Positions 47,801 through 60,200 are shown, numbered from the stretch's first letter. The stretch is DNA of 64,000 bases from Fragilaria radians (GCA_900642245.1 CAAAJI010000016.1:98730-162729), one strand, 5' to 3'. Translations and numbers: made by a program. The notes: generated by a model from the letters alone, not told the origin.

Positions 47801-49060
47801 ACCTGGTGTACCGTATGATCCTCGGATTCTCCTTGCGGGCGGGCTTGATGATGAAGGTGTCTGGCGAACAGGATTCTTTGATAATGATAGCTTCAAAGAA
47901 AGTCTTGCCGGTTGGGCAAAAACTGTAATTGTTGGTAGAGCACGTTTAGGTGGTATTCCTATGGGAGTAATCATTACAGAGAACAGAACAGCGGAAGCGA
48001 TAAAACCTGCCGATCCTGCTGATTTGAAAGCGTCAGAGGCCGTAATTCAGCAGGCTGGATGTGTTTGGTTTCCTAACAGTGCATATAAGACAGCTCAAGC
48101 TATCAATGACTTTAGAACAGAAGACCTTCCTTTGATGATCTTCGCAAATTGGAGAGGGTTCAGTGGTGGTCAACGCGATATGTTCGATGAAGTGCTTAAA
48201 TATGGATCCCTTATTGTTGACGCTTTTGTCGCATATTCTCAACCTGTCTTTGTCTTCATACCGCCACATGCCGAAATCAGAGGGGGGGCTTGGGTAGTTT
48301 TAGATGCATCTATTAATGCTGGATGTATGGAAATGTATGCTTCAGCCAAGACTGCTCGTGGTGGAGTTCTTGAGGCGAATGGCGCAGCCAGTGTGAAATA
48401 CAGAACATCGGAATTACTTTCTACAATGCACCGACTTGATGATAACCTGAAAAGTCTTGATGCTGAGCTCGAATGTTCAACAGATCCGACAGTTATTGCA
48501 TCTTTACAATCAAGTATCAAAAAGCGAGAAAGATCACTATTACCTGTTTACAATCAAATTGCTGTTCAGTTTTGCGAATTGCATGACACTCCTGGTAGAA
48601 TGAAAGCTGTAGGTGTCATGAGCGTGACGTCGAATGGTCGGTCTCTCGTGCCTTTTTCTATTGGCGCCTCCGTCGCAAGCTTGCTGAGTTTGATGTAAGA
48701 AAGAAAATCATTGAAGCGGCTGAGGTAGGAAGAGGGGTTAAAACACCGTCACCACAAGATGCTTCGAATTTAATCAAGAAGTGGTTTTTGGAGGCTCCTG
48801 GAATGGACGAAGCCAAATGGGCAGATGACAAAACGATACTTAATTGGATGGCGTACTCTCATCACCACTTGGAGGAAAAGATATTGGCCTATACCAAGTC
48901 ATGCGTTGCACAGGAGGTTATTCAAGTTCTCACTGCTGGAGGAAACACTGCAAAAGTTGGTGCGGCGGGAATAGTTGAAGGTTTGGCACATACATATCGT
49001 GTTTTGGATGCCGTGGAGAGAGCTAAACTTAAAGAAGCTATTCTTTTTGCTTTGACGTAA
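41876..49060 (+). CDS. ACC: Multidomain acetyl-CoA carboxylase, with a one-base frame break
   Basis: Three exons, 41876-42144, 42215-44608 and 44663-49060 (introns of 70 and 54 nt), about 2353 aa. Domains: biotin carboxylase (about 30-560) with GGGGKGIRR, LEVQLLAD and LNPRLQVEHPVTE; biotin carrier with EVMKM, acceptor Lys734; ACC central region; carboxyltransferase beta and alpha parts, with GSFGTREDVVF, NSGARIGLAE, WRGFSGGQRDMFDE and PPHAEIRGGAWVV. It makes malonyl-CoA from acetyl-CoA, the first committed step of fatty-acid synthesis. The N-terminus (MSEVDVNYADEE) has no signal or transit peptide, which suggests the cytosolic isoform, feeding elongation. Frame break: after HDTPGRMKAVGV (48618-48619) the homologous sequence continues in another frame (ERDVEWSVSRAFFYWRLRR), as if one base were missing between 48619 and 48620. 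The last 147 codons lie in that frame. Unrepaired, translation stops at 48698. Confidence 0.95.
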
Positions 49061-49165
49061 CTATGAAATTGTGAAATTGATGAAGATGAGAACTCGCTGT
49101 GATTAAAATAATATAAATTTATGTTTAGTTGAATGGTTGATGCATTTTAATCCCATTAACTTGCG

Positions 49166-52100
49166 CTAATGGGTTGGAGAAATATTTTCCAAATATTCTG
49201 CAATATCTGTAACAGCGTTAGCATCCTCATTTCGGATAGCGGTGGCTAATTTTTCACAAAGATCGTCGGCTTGTAGGGAGTCGATGTTGTCTGAAAAAGA
49301 AGTTAGTTCCTTTTCAAATTTAAGACTCTTTTGCCTTGCTCGCAACAAGACTTCGTTTGGCAATCCAGCTAGCTTTGCCACGTTGACTCCAAAGCTCTGA
49401 GGACAAGGACCGCATCCAAGAGTGTACAAGAAGGTTATATTCTGTTCCTTTTCCGACTTTTCTTTACTTGACCAATTATCCTCGTTTTCTACGTAGCACT
49501 CCATGTGGCCCAACCTTACAGTCGGTTGATGTTGCCACTCGGTTAGAAGCGTGTGATAGTGAGTAGCAAAAAGAGTTAAACACTGATTGTTCTCAACAAG
49601 GTGTTTTACGCAAGCACTAGCAATTGCCGTCCCATCAAATGTTGAAGTTCCTCTTCCTAATTCATCCATAATTACAAGGGAACGCCTAGTGGCACCTCGT
49701 AAGGCAGTTGCCATTTCAGCCAACTCTACAAAAAAAGTCGATTGCCCGAGAAGAATGCGATCACATGCACCAAGGCGAGTGAAAATTCTATCGATAGGTG
49801 TTAAGGCACACTCTTCAGCCGGGACATAACAGCCTATTTGGGCTAAAATGGAAATCAAACAGGTTTGCCTCAGTAATGTGGACTTTCCTCCCATATTGGG
49901 ACCCGAAAGAAGCAGCACTCTTTCTCCATTACGGCGATTACTTCCATTACAAGTATACTCGCCGAGGGTCAAGTCGTTAGGAATAAATTGACCCCCGTTG
50001 TGTGTGATTTCAACACAAGGGTGTTGGCCTTTGATGATGTGAATGCATGGCTTCGTATTTGGAGGACATGCTAGAATGGTAGGCCTAGTAAATCCTGGCC
50101 TTGAGGATGCCTCTGCCAAGGATCCCAAGGCATCCAACATGGAAGTAGTTTGAGCTGCTGCAGCCCAAAGTTTGCGCATCGAAGCAAATTTAGCGAAAAT
50201 CAACTGCATTCCTCTCGCCTTGCCCTCTTTATGAATATCAAGTGCAGATTCAAGCTCTTGAACTAATGATTCGACAACACCAGTCCTATATTTGTTTACT
50301 TGTTTTGGGCCGCTTCCACGCTTACCCTTCACAATAAAGTCCTCAGGGACTCGAATAGATGCTGGGAGTTCAATCAAATACTTGTCCTTGGAATCATCTT
50401 TGATGTTGATGTATTTCCAGTGTGTGCGTGATGATCCACGAAGTACCTGCGAGCACATTTCTTCTTTGTAGCATTCTAATTCGGTCCGAATACGCTCAAT
50501 CGCATCGCAAACATCATCATACTCTTGGTCGACACCTCGACTTGGTTCGAATAATCCTTTGGATGCGAGGTCACAATCGAAGTTTTGAAAAAACCAGTCA
50601 AGCTCATGTTCCATTTCTGGAAAGCAGCCTCCGTTAGATGTCGAGCATACTAGTTTCCTCAACAGGCCACTGGAAATGGATAAGCCTCCAAATATTTCTG
50701 GGATTCTTGTGGTTTGACGCAAACCGTTCAAAAGTTTCGAGAAGTCACCAACCTTTCGTTTTGTATGAGTGGCACTCTCGTAGAGAACTGCTCTTTCATT
50801 AGGATGACATCCTCCAAATTCAGCTTGCGGCTCAAATCCACTCATACTATGTACTCGACTAAGTAAACGGTCTATGTCACCACATTTCGCAAGCACTTGT
50901 CGAGCTTCACCAAGTGCTGCATTTACGTTTTCAGATAGAAGCTCTTCCACTGCATCGGCGCGTCGATCTATATCAGCTTTTCGAAAGAGAGGACGCAACA
51001 GCCATGCCCTCAACAAACGAGAGCCATGTGGAGTCTTTGTATAATTTACTCTGGACCATAAGCTTCCAGAAGAAGTGAAAGTACTAGTATTCGTAAGTAT
51101 CTCCAAATTATGAAGCGTTGTACCGTCAAGTGACATATGGTTTACCTCCTCCTCGGGTCCCATTGAATCGACTTGCTCAGCGGCAATTTGTCTGTTTTGT
51201 GGGGAAGGGCTTGCTAAAGCTGTTGAGGGAGCGGTATCGAGATCATCGCCATCTACTAAACTTTCCAAAAGTGGCAAGTCCAAAGCTTCCGGTGCTTTTG
51301 GAGGGATGTAAGCCTTCACGGTTCCCATCCTCAAAATCTCTTGATCGATAAGATTCCTTTGTAGATGGAAGAGCACGGCACCAAAACTTGAAAGCGCGAG
51401 ATCGGCTCCACCCTCTATTACAGCATGCAAAACTTTGGGCCAACGTTCTGTACCCTTGCTTTCTTGATTCAGCCGAGAGGCTCGAGGAAAGTATGCTTTT
51501 CTATGAAGCTCATCTAAGGTTTCTTTGTTATCCCAGGGCTTTACCTCCTCCCCATTTCTTTGTAACTTGCGACGAATATCAGCACAAAGAGCCGTAGACT
51601 TTGGAAAAGTTGTGCTTGAAGGAACTTTCTCAATTACCAAAGGTCCTCGACATTTTGATTGATATGCATTGATCAGAGAAAGAAGAACATCCGATGCTCC
51701 GTTGTCCCCCGATTCAAGAAGAATCTTATCCAAGAATTAGATAAAACAGAGTGAAAAAAGGCACAAAAATCGATAACTCACCTCTGATGGTTCGAATGAA
51801 GTTAGCAGAGTGTTCATGCGGCTTCTAAGGATATCATCCGCGAATTGTCCGATAGTGATGACTGCTCTTGCGGCGTCAACTAAAGTTATACCATACTCGC
51901 AAACGGGACCATCTTCGGATTCGCTCATCGGAGTTTCTTTAATGGCCAAGAGCGGCCTAACTGATGAACCTTCGTCTGATTCTAGTGACCGAATATCATC
52001 GAGGTAACAAAACGTACGAGTTCCTAACGTTAAGATCGAGCACACTTCTCGATTGACAACTTGCGGCTTTTTGCCAGTAGTTTTTTTCTTTCGATCGGCC

Positions 52101-53314
52101 AGCATTTCGGGTGTCTCGGTTTGTTCAACACGTGCTACTTTGTAACCTGCGCGGACCAACCGATCGGCAAAGTATCCGTATGAAACCTCGGGAAAGCCTG
52201 CATGTGCGACCTTGCCTTTCATATAGCAAAAGTCTAACAACTGTACTCCAATATCAGCATCCATGTGAAACATTTCATAGAACTTCCCAGTCTTGAAAAG
52301 AAGAACAGTGTCAAAGTATTGGGCTTTTATATCCCACCATTGTTGAACACCGGGACTGATCTTGCCACCTAAGTGACTCTCTAATTCCGTGTAATTAACC
52401 TTTAAAGTGCGAGGATCGTAACCAGGGTGATCTCTCGCGCGGCCTTTATTATCTTTAGGGTTTCGCAAAAACTCAAGGTGATTATGGACGTGAGCTCCGG
52501 CAGGATTTACCTCCTTGTCGACATATGCAATGCTCTGATTATTATCAGCTTTGTTTACTGCAATCGGCAGTGATTGATAACTCTTTTTAGGAGAAATTTC
52601 GGTAATACTCGATTCTGATTTTTTAGGAGAGGGTGTATGTGACAATTCCACTGGGACGACTTTGATTGACTTTTGTGATTTTGTCTTGTTTGCCTTAATT
52701 TTAGGTTTTACTTGCAACTCATCCTCATCGTCTGTCACCATCCAGTCCTCTTCACGATTATCTTCTTTTACCCATTCTTTTGCCTCAGCTTCATCGTCAT
52801 CATCTTCCTCTTGAAACTCAAACTCTTCTTCTGATTCGTCGTCTGCAATGATGCGACGCTTTTTTTCTGGTGGTTCATCATCGTCTATGAAACGAAATTT
52901 TTCGGTAGCAAGATCGATATGCTCTGTCTCACCATTGTCATATTCCAAGGAAAACTCTGACTTGAGATTATTGTTCTTTCGACCAGTTACCTTGGCTTCA
53001 TAATATTTTCCATCTTCTTTCCAGTACACCGCAATTCGCATGCCAATTGAAATCTTCTCCCAAGTCTGAGGATTAGAATTCCTAGACTTTTTCGACGAGC
53101 TCGGAAGAGGATCTGAATCATCATTTGAAGGTGTAACGAAAGAAGTTTGACATGAAACAGGAGTGGCCGCCGTACTTGTTTTGATCAGAGGAGGGGATGT
53201 AGCCAAAGACTTCTCCGGCTTTTTGTTAAAGAAACTAAATAATGTACCCTGCTTAAGATTCTTACCATTTACTGGCGTTTTAGGTGGCGATGATTTAGGT
53301 GACATGAGACGCAT
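49166..53314 (-). CDS. MSH6: DNA mismatch-repair protein MSH6
   Basis: Two exons, 53314-51782 and 51724-49166, with a 57-nt GTGAGT...AAG intron in phase 0; 1363 aa, the usual MSH6 length. It starts at the ATG at 53314; another in-frame ATG is at 53305. N-terminus: PIP box Q22-GTLFSFF-29 for PCNA. Next a Tudor-like fold (about 87-145, IGMRIAVYWKEDGKYYEA to EFSLEYDNGETEHIDL), as in plant MSH6, in place of the animal PWWP; then an acidic linker. MutS domains follow: mismatch-reading KTGKFYEMF with the Phe-x-Glu signature, core and clamp, and ATPase with GPNMGGKST (Walker A), IMDELGRGTSTFDG (Walker B/signature) and FATHYH. With MSH2 it forms MutS-alpha, recognising base mismatches and small loops in the nucleus. 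Its 3' end faces ACCase 105 bp away. Confidence 0.96.
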
Positions 53315-55393
53315 CTGCAATCACTTTGTGGATGTTTGCGTGTCTAGGGAAGATGTGTCAAATGAAATGGCGCGAAAAAGACGAAAAAATAAAGAGGTGC
53401 TGGGGGTCTCAATTTGTAATTTGTTTCTGAAATCCTTATAGCGCGGTCTTTCGGTCGATAGATGTACCCGGAGGTTGAAGTTTACAGACCTAGAAAACTA
53501 GCACTATCCTACCATCATCATTCAACCAAGACACCGCAAATGCTATGAGGAACAGCTAATATAGCCAAATCACGTATAGGACCATTGTGATAATATTTCA
53601 TCTTGCAACCCAAAGGTAAGCAAGTGATGGACTTCCACTTCGTAATTTTCTTTCATCGTTACTTCAATAAAATTCTCTGGGACATATGATAGTGTCAAAA
53701 GAAAAACACCTGCAACTCAACTCTGGATATGGGACTCTGCTCTATGGTGAGATATCGAAATAACTATGAAAGTTCAAATTTATCTTGGATTACTTTTATT
53801 CTTTAGTCTTGTTTAGTCTTAGAACTTTTCCCAGGGAGAACTTCTTGACCCTTCCCAAGAGATGTTAGTGAGCTCCTTGAAGAATTTGATCTTGTTCTCA
53901 GGCTTCTTCACAACTGCACATAGACAAGTTTCTTCAACTTGTTCATAAGGACAAGTTGGTGGTCAATAAGGATAAGCTAGTTTAGCCTTTAGATTCATTT
54001 GTTATTAGAGAGTTAACCCTGTAATTAGATCTTAAAATAGATCATTGTTATAGCCGTCCTAGATTGGATCCAGTGCTGGATTGTAAAATCATGCTTTCCA
54101 TTTATAAACAGTATTTAATCTTCACTAAGTTTAACACGGGAATCATTTATCATAGTTAAACTTGTGGTAGGTAAGTAATAGGATATTTTACTTGTAGCTA
54201 CCCACAGCTAGATGAGTAAATATAAGTATACTCTGATTCTACAACTATTTATTATACACTTATGGTACAGGATGTCTCCTTGTACCAGCACGCTCACACA
54301 TATCCTAGTTTATTATTTGACTATTAAACTGTTATTATTTACAACATGTTGTGTTAGGGATTAACTTCTTGATCCTTCAGTCAAGGTAGGTCAAAACCGG
54401 CCGTACACGCGCACATCTCCTAGCTTAATACTTCTTATGAAACATTTTTTAAAACCTAGCATTTTGATCCTTCAGTCAAGGCAGGTCAGACTCCTCTCTT
54501 TCAAGATGCCGGAGCAAAGGTAAAGAATATGATCCAGTGTTTTTCGTTTGGAAATTGAGATTCTGAAACCAGATATAACTCATATCGTTCCACATTTTTT
54601 CATATCAAGAGAAAGTGGATGCATTTCAATTGTTTCTTTCCATCAATTTGATCTTTATAAAAGCTGAACAGAAACGTATATCTGGGTTAACAATATTTAT
54701 CACTTGATACTGGTTCTTTGCATTAAAATTGAGCTATCCAAATTTTTATTTAATACGTCCAAGCCTTTGGATAAACTTGAACAGATTATTCGTTCCTCAG
54801 TGTTGAAGTATGAAATATTTGCAACACTTCATTTAATCTTGAAAGATTATTTTGTAACTAGATGTTTATGATTACATTAGTCTGGACTTTGGTGCTACAT
54901 TAGAACTACGAATTGATATCACATAGTTAAACAAAAAGTGGATAACATCTAGGCGTAATGCGAAATTTACCGTTAACGTGTGAACTGAATGTTGGGTAAT
55001 TGGGTGGATTCTCATATACGCATGGTTAAATCGACATTTGTTAGATTATTACTATAAGATGACTCTACAGTTTTCAGTGTTCTACATTCAGCAAGATTCA
55101 AATTGGCCAATATTTCAAGTCATTAAGGCCGGATTATAATTTGTCAATAGACAATTAAAAAAAAGTCAAAGAATCTGTTACTTGTATTACAAGTAGTTCT
55201 ATGCTCTTGCCGCAAATGATTAATAAAACACAACCCGATGTATTTCAACGAATGAATCGCAATCTCAAATATATAAAGTTGTCAAGACCTTTGATACAGT
55301 TCCACGATGTGGTCGTTTTTCTGGATCTGATGACTTTTTAATAGAGAAATAAGGGTCGAGAGATATTAAAGTGAAAGAAAGCAATAACTTTCG
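53315..55393. other. 2-kb gap with an LTR-like stretch
   Basis: No gene is supported. The part from about 53.8 to 54.5 kb is repeat-like: it has the 25-bp direct repeat listed separately, a TGTTGTGTTAGGGATTAA string near 54350 and a TTTATAAACAG box near 54100. That might be a decayed LTR, but no paired copy or coding part is visible. Confidence 0.3.
54369..54488 (+). repeat. 25-bp direct repeat pair
   Basis: TTGATCCTTCAGTCAAGG(T/C)AGGTCA occurs at 54369-54393 and 54464-54488, with one mismatch, 95 bp apart. A weaker relative (CTTCTTGACCCTTCCC) lies near 53850. Origin unknown. Confidence 0.65.
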
Positions 55394-56671
55394 TCATTTT
55401 ACAATAAACAATGGAAACATTGGAATCAAGGACGCAAAAAATCCCCCACGGATTATATCACCAGTGAAAAGGTGTCCTATTGGTAATGCTGTCATGACAA
55501 CTAGTATGCCGACCATAAGCTTAGGTATTGCACCAGCCACTTTTTTCCAAGGCATTCTTTCTGTTAATTGCTCAATCAGAAGAAGACATCCATTCCATCC
55601 AAAAAACAGAAATTGTTTTCCGAAAGGAGGCATATACTTGTTTGACTCGTGTGAATTCTTGAAAAACAATACTAGCCAAGTATACTCATGCGCAAGACCA
55701 GACGCTACAAATGTTATAAATATCGAAAAATTTCTTGATCCTGTAAATGACCAAGTGGGTTTGTAGATCCCTTGTTTTAGTCCACGATGAATTAGAAGAT
55801 TCCATCGTCTGCCCCAGAAATCAGATGGAGATGTTGATGACAACATCGGATTATCAACAACACGCTCTGTTTGGAAGCCCCCTAAAACTTGAACTATTGC
55901 ACTCACTCCGCTCATGCTGAAATCTAGCATACAACTAACCATGGCTGCAGCAACAAAGTTATTGAGTAAATCCATGATGCTTGTAGCGATGTAAACGTCA
56001 GTACTTTGATGTTTGGATGGAAAAATCTCGAAATCGTATGGCTTTAAAATTGAGAACAGGATTCCATATATGAAAGTATACATGATATAGTTCAGAATTG
56101 TATTTACGATTGAGGTGACTGATGATGAGACCACTTTCTTCGTTTGTTTGTCGATTCGGGGATATTGAATAAAGCTAAAATGCTTTAGAAAGGCATTTAG
56201 CGTCAAAGTAACGTTCTCGGGAGCAAAGCCATACATTACCTCCAAGCATTTTAAGCTACAGCTGAGGGGTACAGCTATCAAGCAAAGTCTCAAACATTGT
56301 CCTCTAATGTCGAAAAAATTCAATGTACAGAAACGGAAGATAAAGTAGTGTTGGTATAACAAAGCCATAGGCAATCAGCTGCTTGGTGTTCACATTTTCC
56401 GACTTGGCAATCGAATAGTAAACCACGACCCCCATGATATGAGCGATACATATCTGGTAAAGTATAATCTTCGGAGGATTTGGTTGGCACAAGCCTTGTA
56501 AATATACAACCTTCATTGCACACACATTCAGCTTACCACGATAAGTTGTGCCACTAGAACAATACTAGGTGCAACAATTTCTATAGTTTGTGAACCAACT
56601 GGGATGGAAACGATTGGAATGCGATAATCTGTTAAGAATTTTTCTTGGTAAAGTCGGAGCAATAAATCCAT
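55394..56671 (-). CDS. MBOAT acyltransferase, wax-synthase-like
   Basis: Three exons, 56671-56537, 56453-56329 and 56261-55394, with introns of 83 nt (GTAAGC...TTTACCAG) and 67 nt (GTACAT...CCCCTCAG). Both joins keep frame and give 375 aa. It has multiple hydrophobic segments throughout. The wax-synthase/MBOAT_2 signature is DFWGRRWNLLIHRGLKQGIYKP (first residue about 233). The conserved His278 in VASGLAHEY is the catalytic residue expected in MBOAT enzymes. The start is MDLLLRLYQEKF. Such proteins esterify a fatty acyl group from acyl-CoA to an alcohol (wax esters) or a related acceptor, at the ER membrane. The exact acceptor is not predictable. Malonyl-CoA from the nearby ACCase feeds the same lipid pool, but the neighbourhood is probably chance. 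Confidence 0.85.
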
Positions 56672-57555
56672 CTTTGATTTTTTTTATGTGATCACAAACT
56701 TTGCCTACCCCATAACCTCATTGAAAACCATGACATTTTTTTTCGAGTCATACTCCAAAAAAATTCGATCAAGAGGTAGTATAGAGTTTTGCCAACTCAT
56801 CACTGTCAAGGTTGCACTTAAAGAGTAGAGGTAATCTTTGTGGTCTTCATTTATTTAAGTACTTGTATCCATGGAGGGAATTTCTGAATTTCTTGACCTT
56901 CATGATCTAAAATTACAGGACCTGTTCAGGGTATCATCCAGAAGTCAAGTAATCAAGACTATCATTACGATGACTTTTCCTTCCCAATTCATGGGTTTCT
57001 CCAAGATACTAAAGAAAATTTTAAAATCTTGTGTGAAATATTTGTTTCTTTAAGCATTTGGTAAATAATTTCAGACTCTAGGACGGATTCATGGTCATTG
57101 GAACAATATGTGATTATGTGTCATCTAATTCCTTAAGGTATTTTCATTGGTCCTTGAGAATAACAAGGTTCCGGCTCCGTTTACGGATTGAACTTGAATT
57201 TCAGATCTGTTATTGCGGGTTGAAAAAGTGAGTGTTGTCACCTTACTCAATTTCTATGATTAATAGTTACTACTATGTTGCTAATATGCTTAGATAGACA
57301 AAGTTTTAGTGCTTATATTCTCATTCGCAATCTCCTCAGATATCCTTCCATACATATAGAAGTATGTTGTTAGGAGCGGAAGACTGCCCAAAATTTTTCC
57401 TTGGGAGAATGCGCGAGAAATCGGCTGATAAAAAACTAATGTTTAGCCATAGTTGCTTTTGTTGCCTGCATGTTTAGTTTGAATTCAAGTTTGATCATGA
57501 ATGCAAATGTCTTAAAAATCTCCCACTTTGGCATTGGCGGAGCATATTTTGAAAC
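56672..57555. other. Gap between MBOAT and KH genes
   Basis: Holds the MBOAT promoter and the 3' flank of the KH-domain gene, both on minus. A 60-codon + frame at 56871-57053 has an ATG but no family resemblance, so I treat it as chance. Confidence 0.4.
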
Positions 57556-58506
57556 TTAGCTACTAGGAGATGGAGAATCCTGGATAGGCTTAGGTGATTT
57601 TTTTCCTGGAACTTTTGTGCTACGGTTGCTCCGTCCCCTTCCTCCTCGACCAGCTGTTGTAGGTGGGCGGCGAGCATCCAACTGTGGTGGAGTGCTTTCC
57701 ACTTTTCGTTCCAACAACGTTACAGCCGCTTGAATATTCTCTGTCGAAGTACCTGTGATGGACAATTGCCAAGAGTTTTCTTCTTCCAATTTCTTTTTCC
57801 GAATGGTTGTTTCCGTTTTTCGTGCTACATTTCTAAGTTTGGTTTGAGAAGGTAATTGGTCAAGTCGAATTGTTGCTGGAGGTGGCTTGACGTCGAAAAG
57901 TTGCAATATTTTGCTCAAACATTTAGCGACATTTTCCAAGTCACCTTCTAACTGCACAATATCATGCCGAACTTCCTTTGCGGGTACCATGATTCTCACA
58001 GATGTATCAGCACTGAGATTGGCGAGGACCAAACCGCGTTTTCCGATAAGTGATGCGTGCTTGGTTCGAGCTAAAGGAAAGTCCAGGACGACTTCATCCA
58101 TATCACCAACTGTCTCCCAAAGACGCTGTCCAGCCGCTAATGCAGCGCAAGGGCTGGCTCGAATGACAACTGGAGTCCAATGTGGAGATGACCAATCGAG
58201 TTCACTATACGTATAAGGAACGTCTTCATCTTCGTGACCTACGATGGATACACGTACTGGTCCCGAATTACCACCTACTTGCTGAGCATGACGCTGAATC
58301 TGTAATATGGTTGAACCTCGTCGTCCGATGACAGCTCCCACCGAGCTTGTTGGAATGTAGCATGTAAGAGTAACTTGGGAGTGCAACAATACCGAACTCT
58401 TTGCAGCAATTGAGCTCAAAATTTCGTCATTATCGCCGGTTAGGCTCTGAGGAAATTTTGTGCTTACTCGTTTAGTTGAACTCTTGTTCGTGGATCCTTC
58501 CAACAT
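57556..58506 (-). CDS. KH-domain RNA-binding protein
   Basis: Single exon, 316 aa from the ATG at 58506. Two KH domains are visible by their GXXG loops: IPTSSVGAVIGRRGSTILQI (51-70, loop GRRG 61-64) and FPLARTKHASLIGKRGLVL (143-161, loop GKRG 155-158). A third, degenerate KH-like unit may lie at about 230-285, where the GXXG is lost (TETTIRKKKLEEENSWQLSI). The tail is short and basic (GRGGRGRSNRS) and ends in SPSPSS, typical of RNA-binding proteins. The first two units resemble vigilin/PCBP-type KH domains. It probably acts in mRNA binding, splicing or stability. Target unknown. Confidence 0.82.
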   Translation of the reverse strand: MLEGSTNKSSTKRVSTKFPQSLTGDNDEILSSIAAKSSVLLHSQVTLTCYIPTSSVGAVIGRRGSTILQIQRHAQQVGGNSGPVRVSIVGHEDEDVPYTYSELDWSSPHWTPVVIRASPCAALAAGQRLWETVGDMDEVVLDFPLARTKHASLIGKRGLVLANLSADTSVRIMVPAKEVRHDIVQLEGDLENVAKCLSKILQLFDVKPPPATIRLDQLPSQTKLRNVARKTETTIRKKKLEEENSWQLSITGTSTENIQAAVTLLERKVESTPPQLDARRPPTTAGRGGRGRSNRSTKVPGKKSPKPIQDSPSPSS

Positions 58507-60200
58507 GGTTCTGGAGAACCAGCAATTCTAAGGAAACTAATGGTTTTAAGGTTGGGATTGCTTTGCGTCCAACGGATATCTATCGATATTCCTGAAAAGT
58601 AGCCGCAATTTGCTGAGTAGTTTGTATCTCAAACCCTAGGTGATACATTTCATGACCTTATCACTATCACACTTAGTGTTTGGGTGTCTTGTAATGTATT
58701 GAAACTTTACTACATAAGCCCATTCATTTCATGATAGCAACAGCAAATTTAAATTGATACGACAAGTGACTGAAAGATAACATTAGTTAGAAAGTTATGA
58801 TTAGAGATGTCAAAGGTTGCCTTCCAATCGGATTCAACATGCCAACAGTAGCACCAACACCTATTTCCATAAGGCACCAAAAATACAAGTTTCCTTAATT
58901 TCATACCCTCAAAAGAGTCGCAACATATAACACTGGTCAATATTTAAGAGACAAGTAGACTCGTAAGCATCCGGGGCACCAGTGCTGCGGTCTTGTCAAC
59001 AAGCAATATAGGTTCATGCGTTTATAAAAGGTCCCAAACAGTAGTATCCTTTCTGTGACAGTGAAATTGCAAAATGACATTAAGCAGCACAAAAACCTCA
59101 TTTTTAGTTATCAAACGTGTTGTTCATGGATACTGGGCACTTCCGTGATTTTTCATGAGTATTTCATCCTAATGTAGATTTTCAAAAGGTCAACCGCCAA
59201 GGAATCAGGATTGCTTATTGTGTCACTAGAAGCAGCATTAACATTGTAAACTTCACTCAAACAAGCTAATAATAAAGATACTTGGAGGTTAAAGGCTGTT
59301 CATTCCATTATCCAAGATATATAATTCTCCAGCAAGGAACAGTGTTCTTATTGCTTTCTCTTGTAATTCGTTTTTCTTGGTTACCATGCACTTAAACCAT
59401 GATTGTCAACCAGGTTATTCGATGGCATCACTATCATCATCATCATTTCTAATTATGAAAATGAAATCTGTTAAATAGATAGTTTTTTGGTGAAATAAGG
59501 ATGCATTCTATCAGCTCAAATAAATATGCCAAAAACGTCTATGGAGGAATCTTCTGGCGTAACACAATAATCTAGATGCAGGCTAAAAAGGTAAAAGATT
59601 GACAGTTGTTCTTTGCAGATTGAGATAGGAAAATTATGTACTATTTTAAGGAAATTATGAAAAACTTCTATTGATTTCTAATCCTAAAAGATTAGAGGCT
59701 TGAGTGACCAATTTTTCATTATGATCATTTTGATTTCAATCAGTTTGTTATTTTTTGTCTCTCGTATATGCCAGCATGTCAAATATCTTTTGAATGCTCT
59801 TTATTTAGATCTAAACTTTTGAATTATATGTTTTATTTCTTCTCTCTTAATCCGTTTAGGGGAACAGTAAAAAATTCCTTTACTTGCACATCTACATGTG
59901 GCTAGTCATATTTGCAATTTTCTTCAGAAGGTCCTTTTTAATTTATTTGTTGTTTAACAAAGACATCCTACCTTTTCTGAAAAGCTTGTAGGACCTGATT
60001 ACTCTCAAATACAGATTCACTTTGATAACAACGTCAATGAGAATAATGTCAAATAAACCTTAGTGAAGAGAATAAGGTTAAGGTTATCTGAATTTCGACG
60101 TTTCTTATTTTATTCCAATCAGTCGTATTGTTACCTTTATTCAATCGAGTCAATTCAAGAAGTCGACTTATTGGATCTAGTCAAGTCGAAGCAATCAGGA
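58507..60200. other. 1.7-kb gap without a gene
   Basis: AT-rich DNA holding the promoters of the divergent KH and DUF6824 genes. There is a short CAT/ATC simple repeat near 59430. A GTG-started open stretch (60063-60200) continues in frame into the DUF6824 gene, but I take the ATG at 60201 as the start. No RNA gene is seen. Confidence 0.4.

Noticed and set aside
48699..49060. Separate small gene downstream of ACCase
   Set aside because: The content is the ACCase C-terminus in a shifted frame, not an independent gene.
56262..56536. Ultra-short (25-26 nt) introns or a T6 homopolymer frameshift in the MBOAT gene
   Set aside because: GT-AG pairs 25-26 nt apart do restore frame, and so would removing one T. 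However, ordinary introns of 83 and 67 nt with pyrimidine-rich acceptors fit equally in phase and match the sizes of the other introns in the window.
41876..56671. Lipid gene cluster (ACCase with MBOAT)
   Set aside because: The genes are 6 kb apart on opposite strands with MSH6 between them, so nothing suggests co-regulation.
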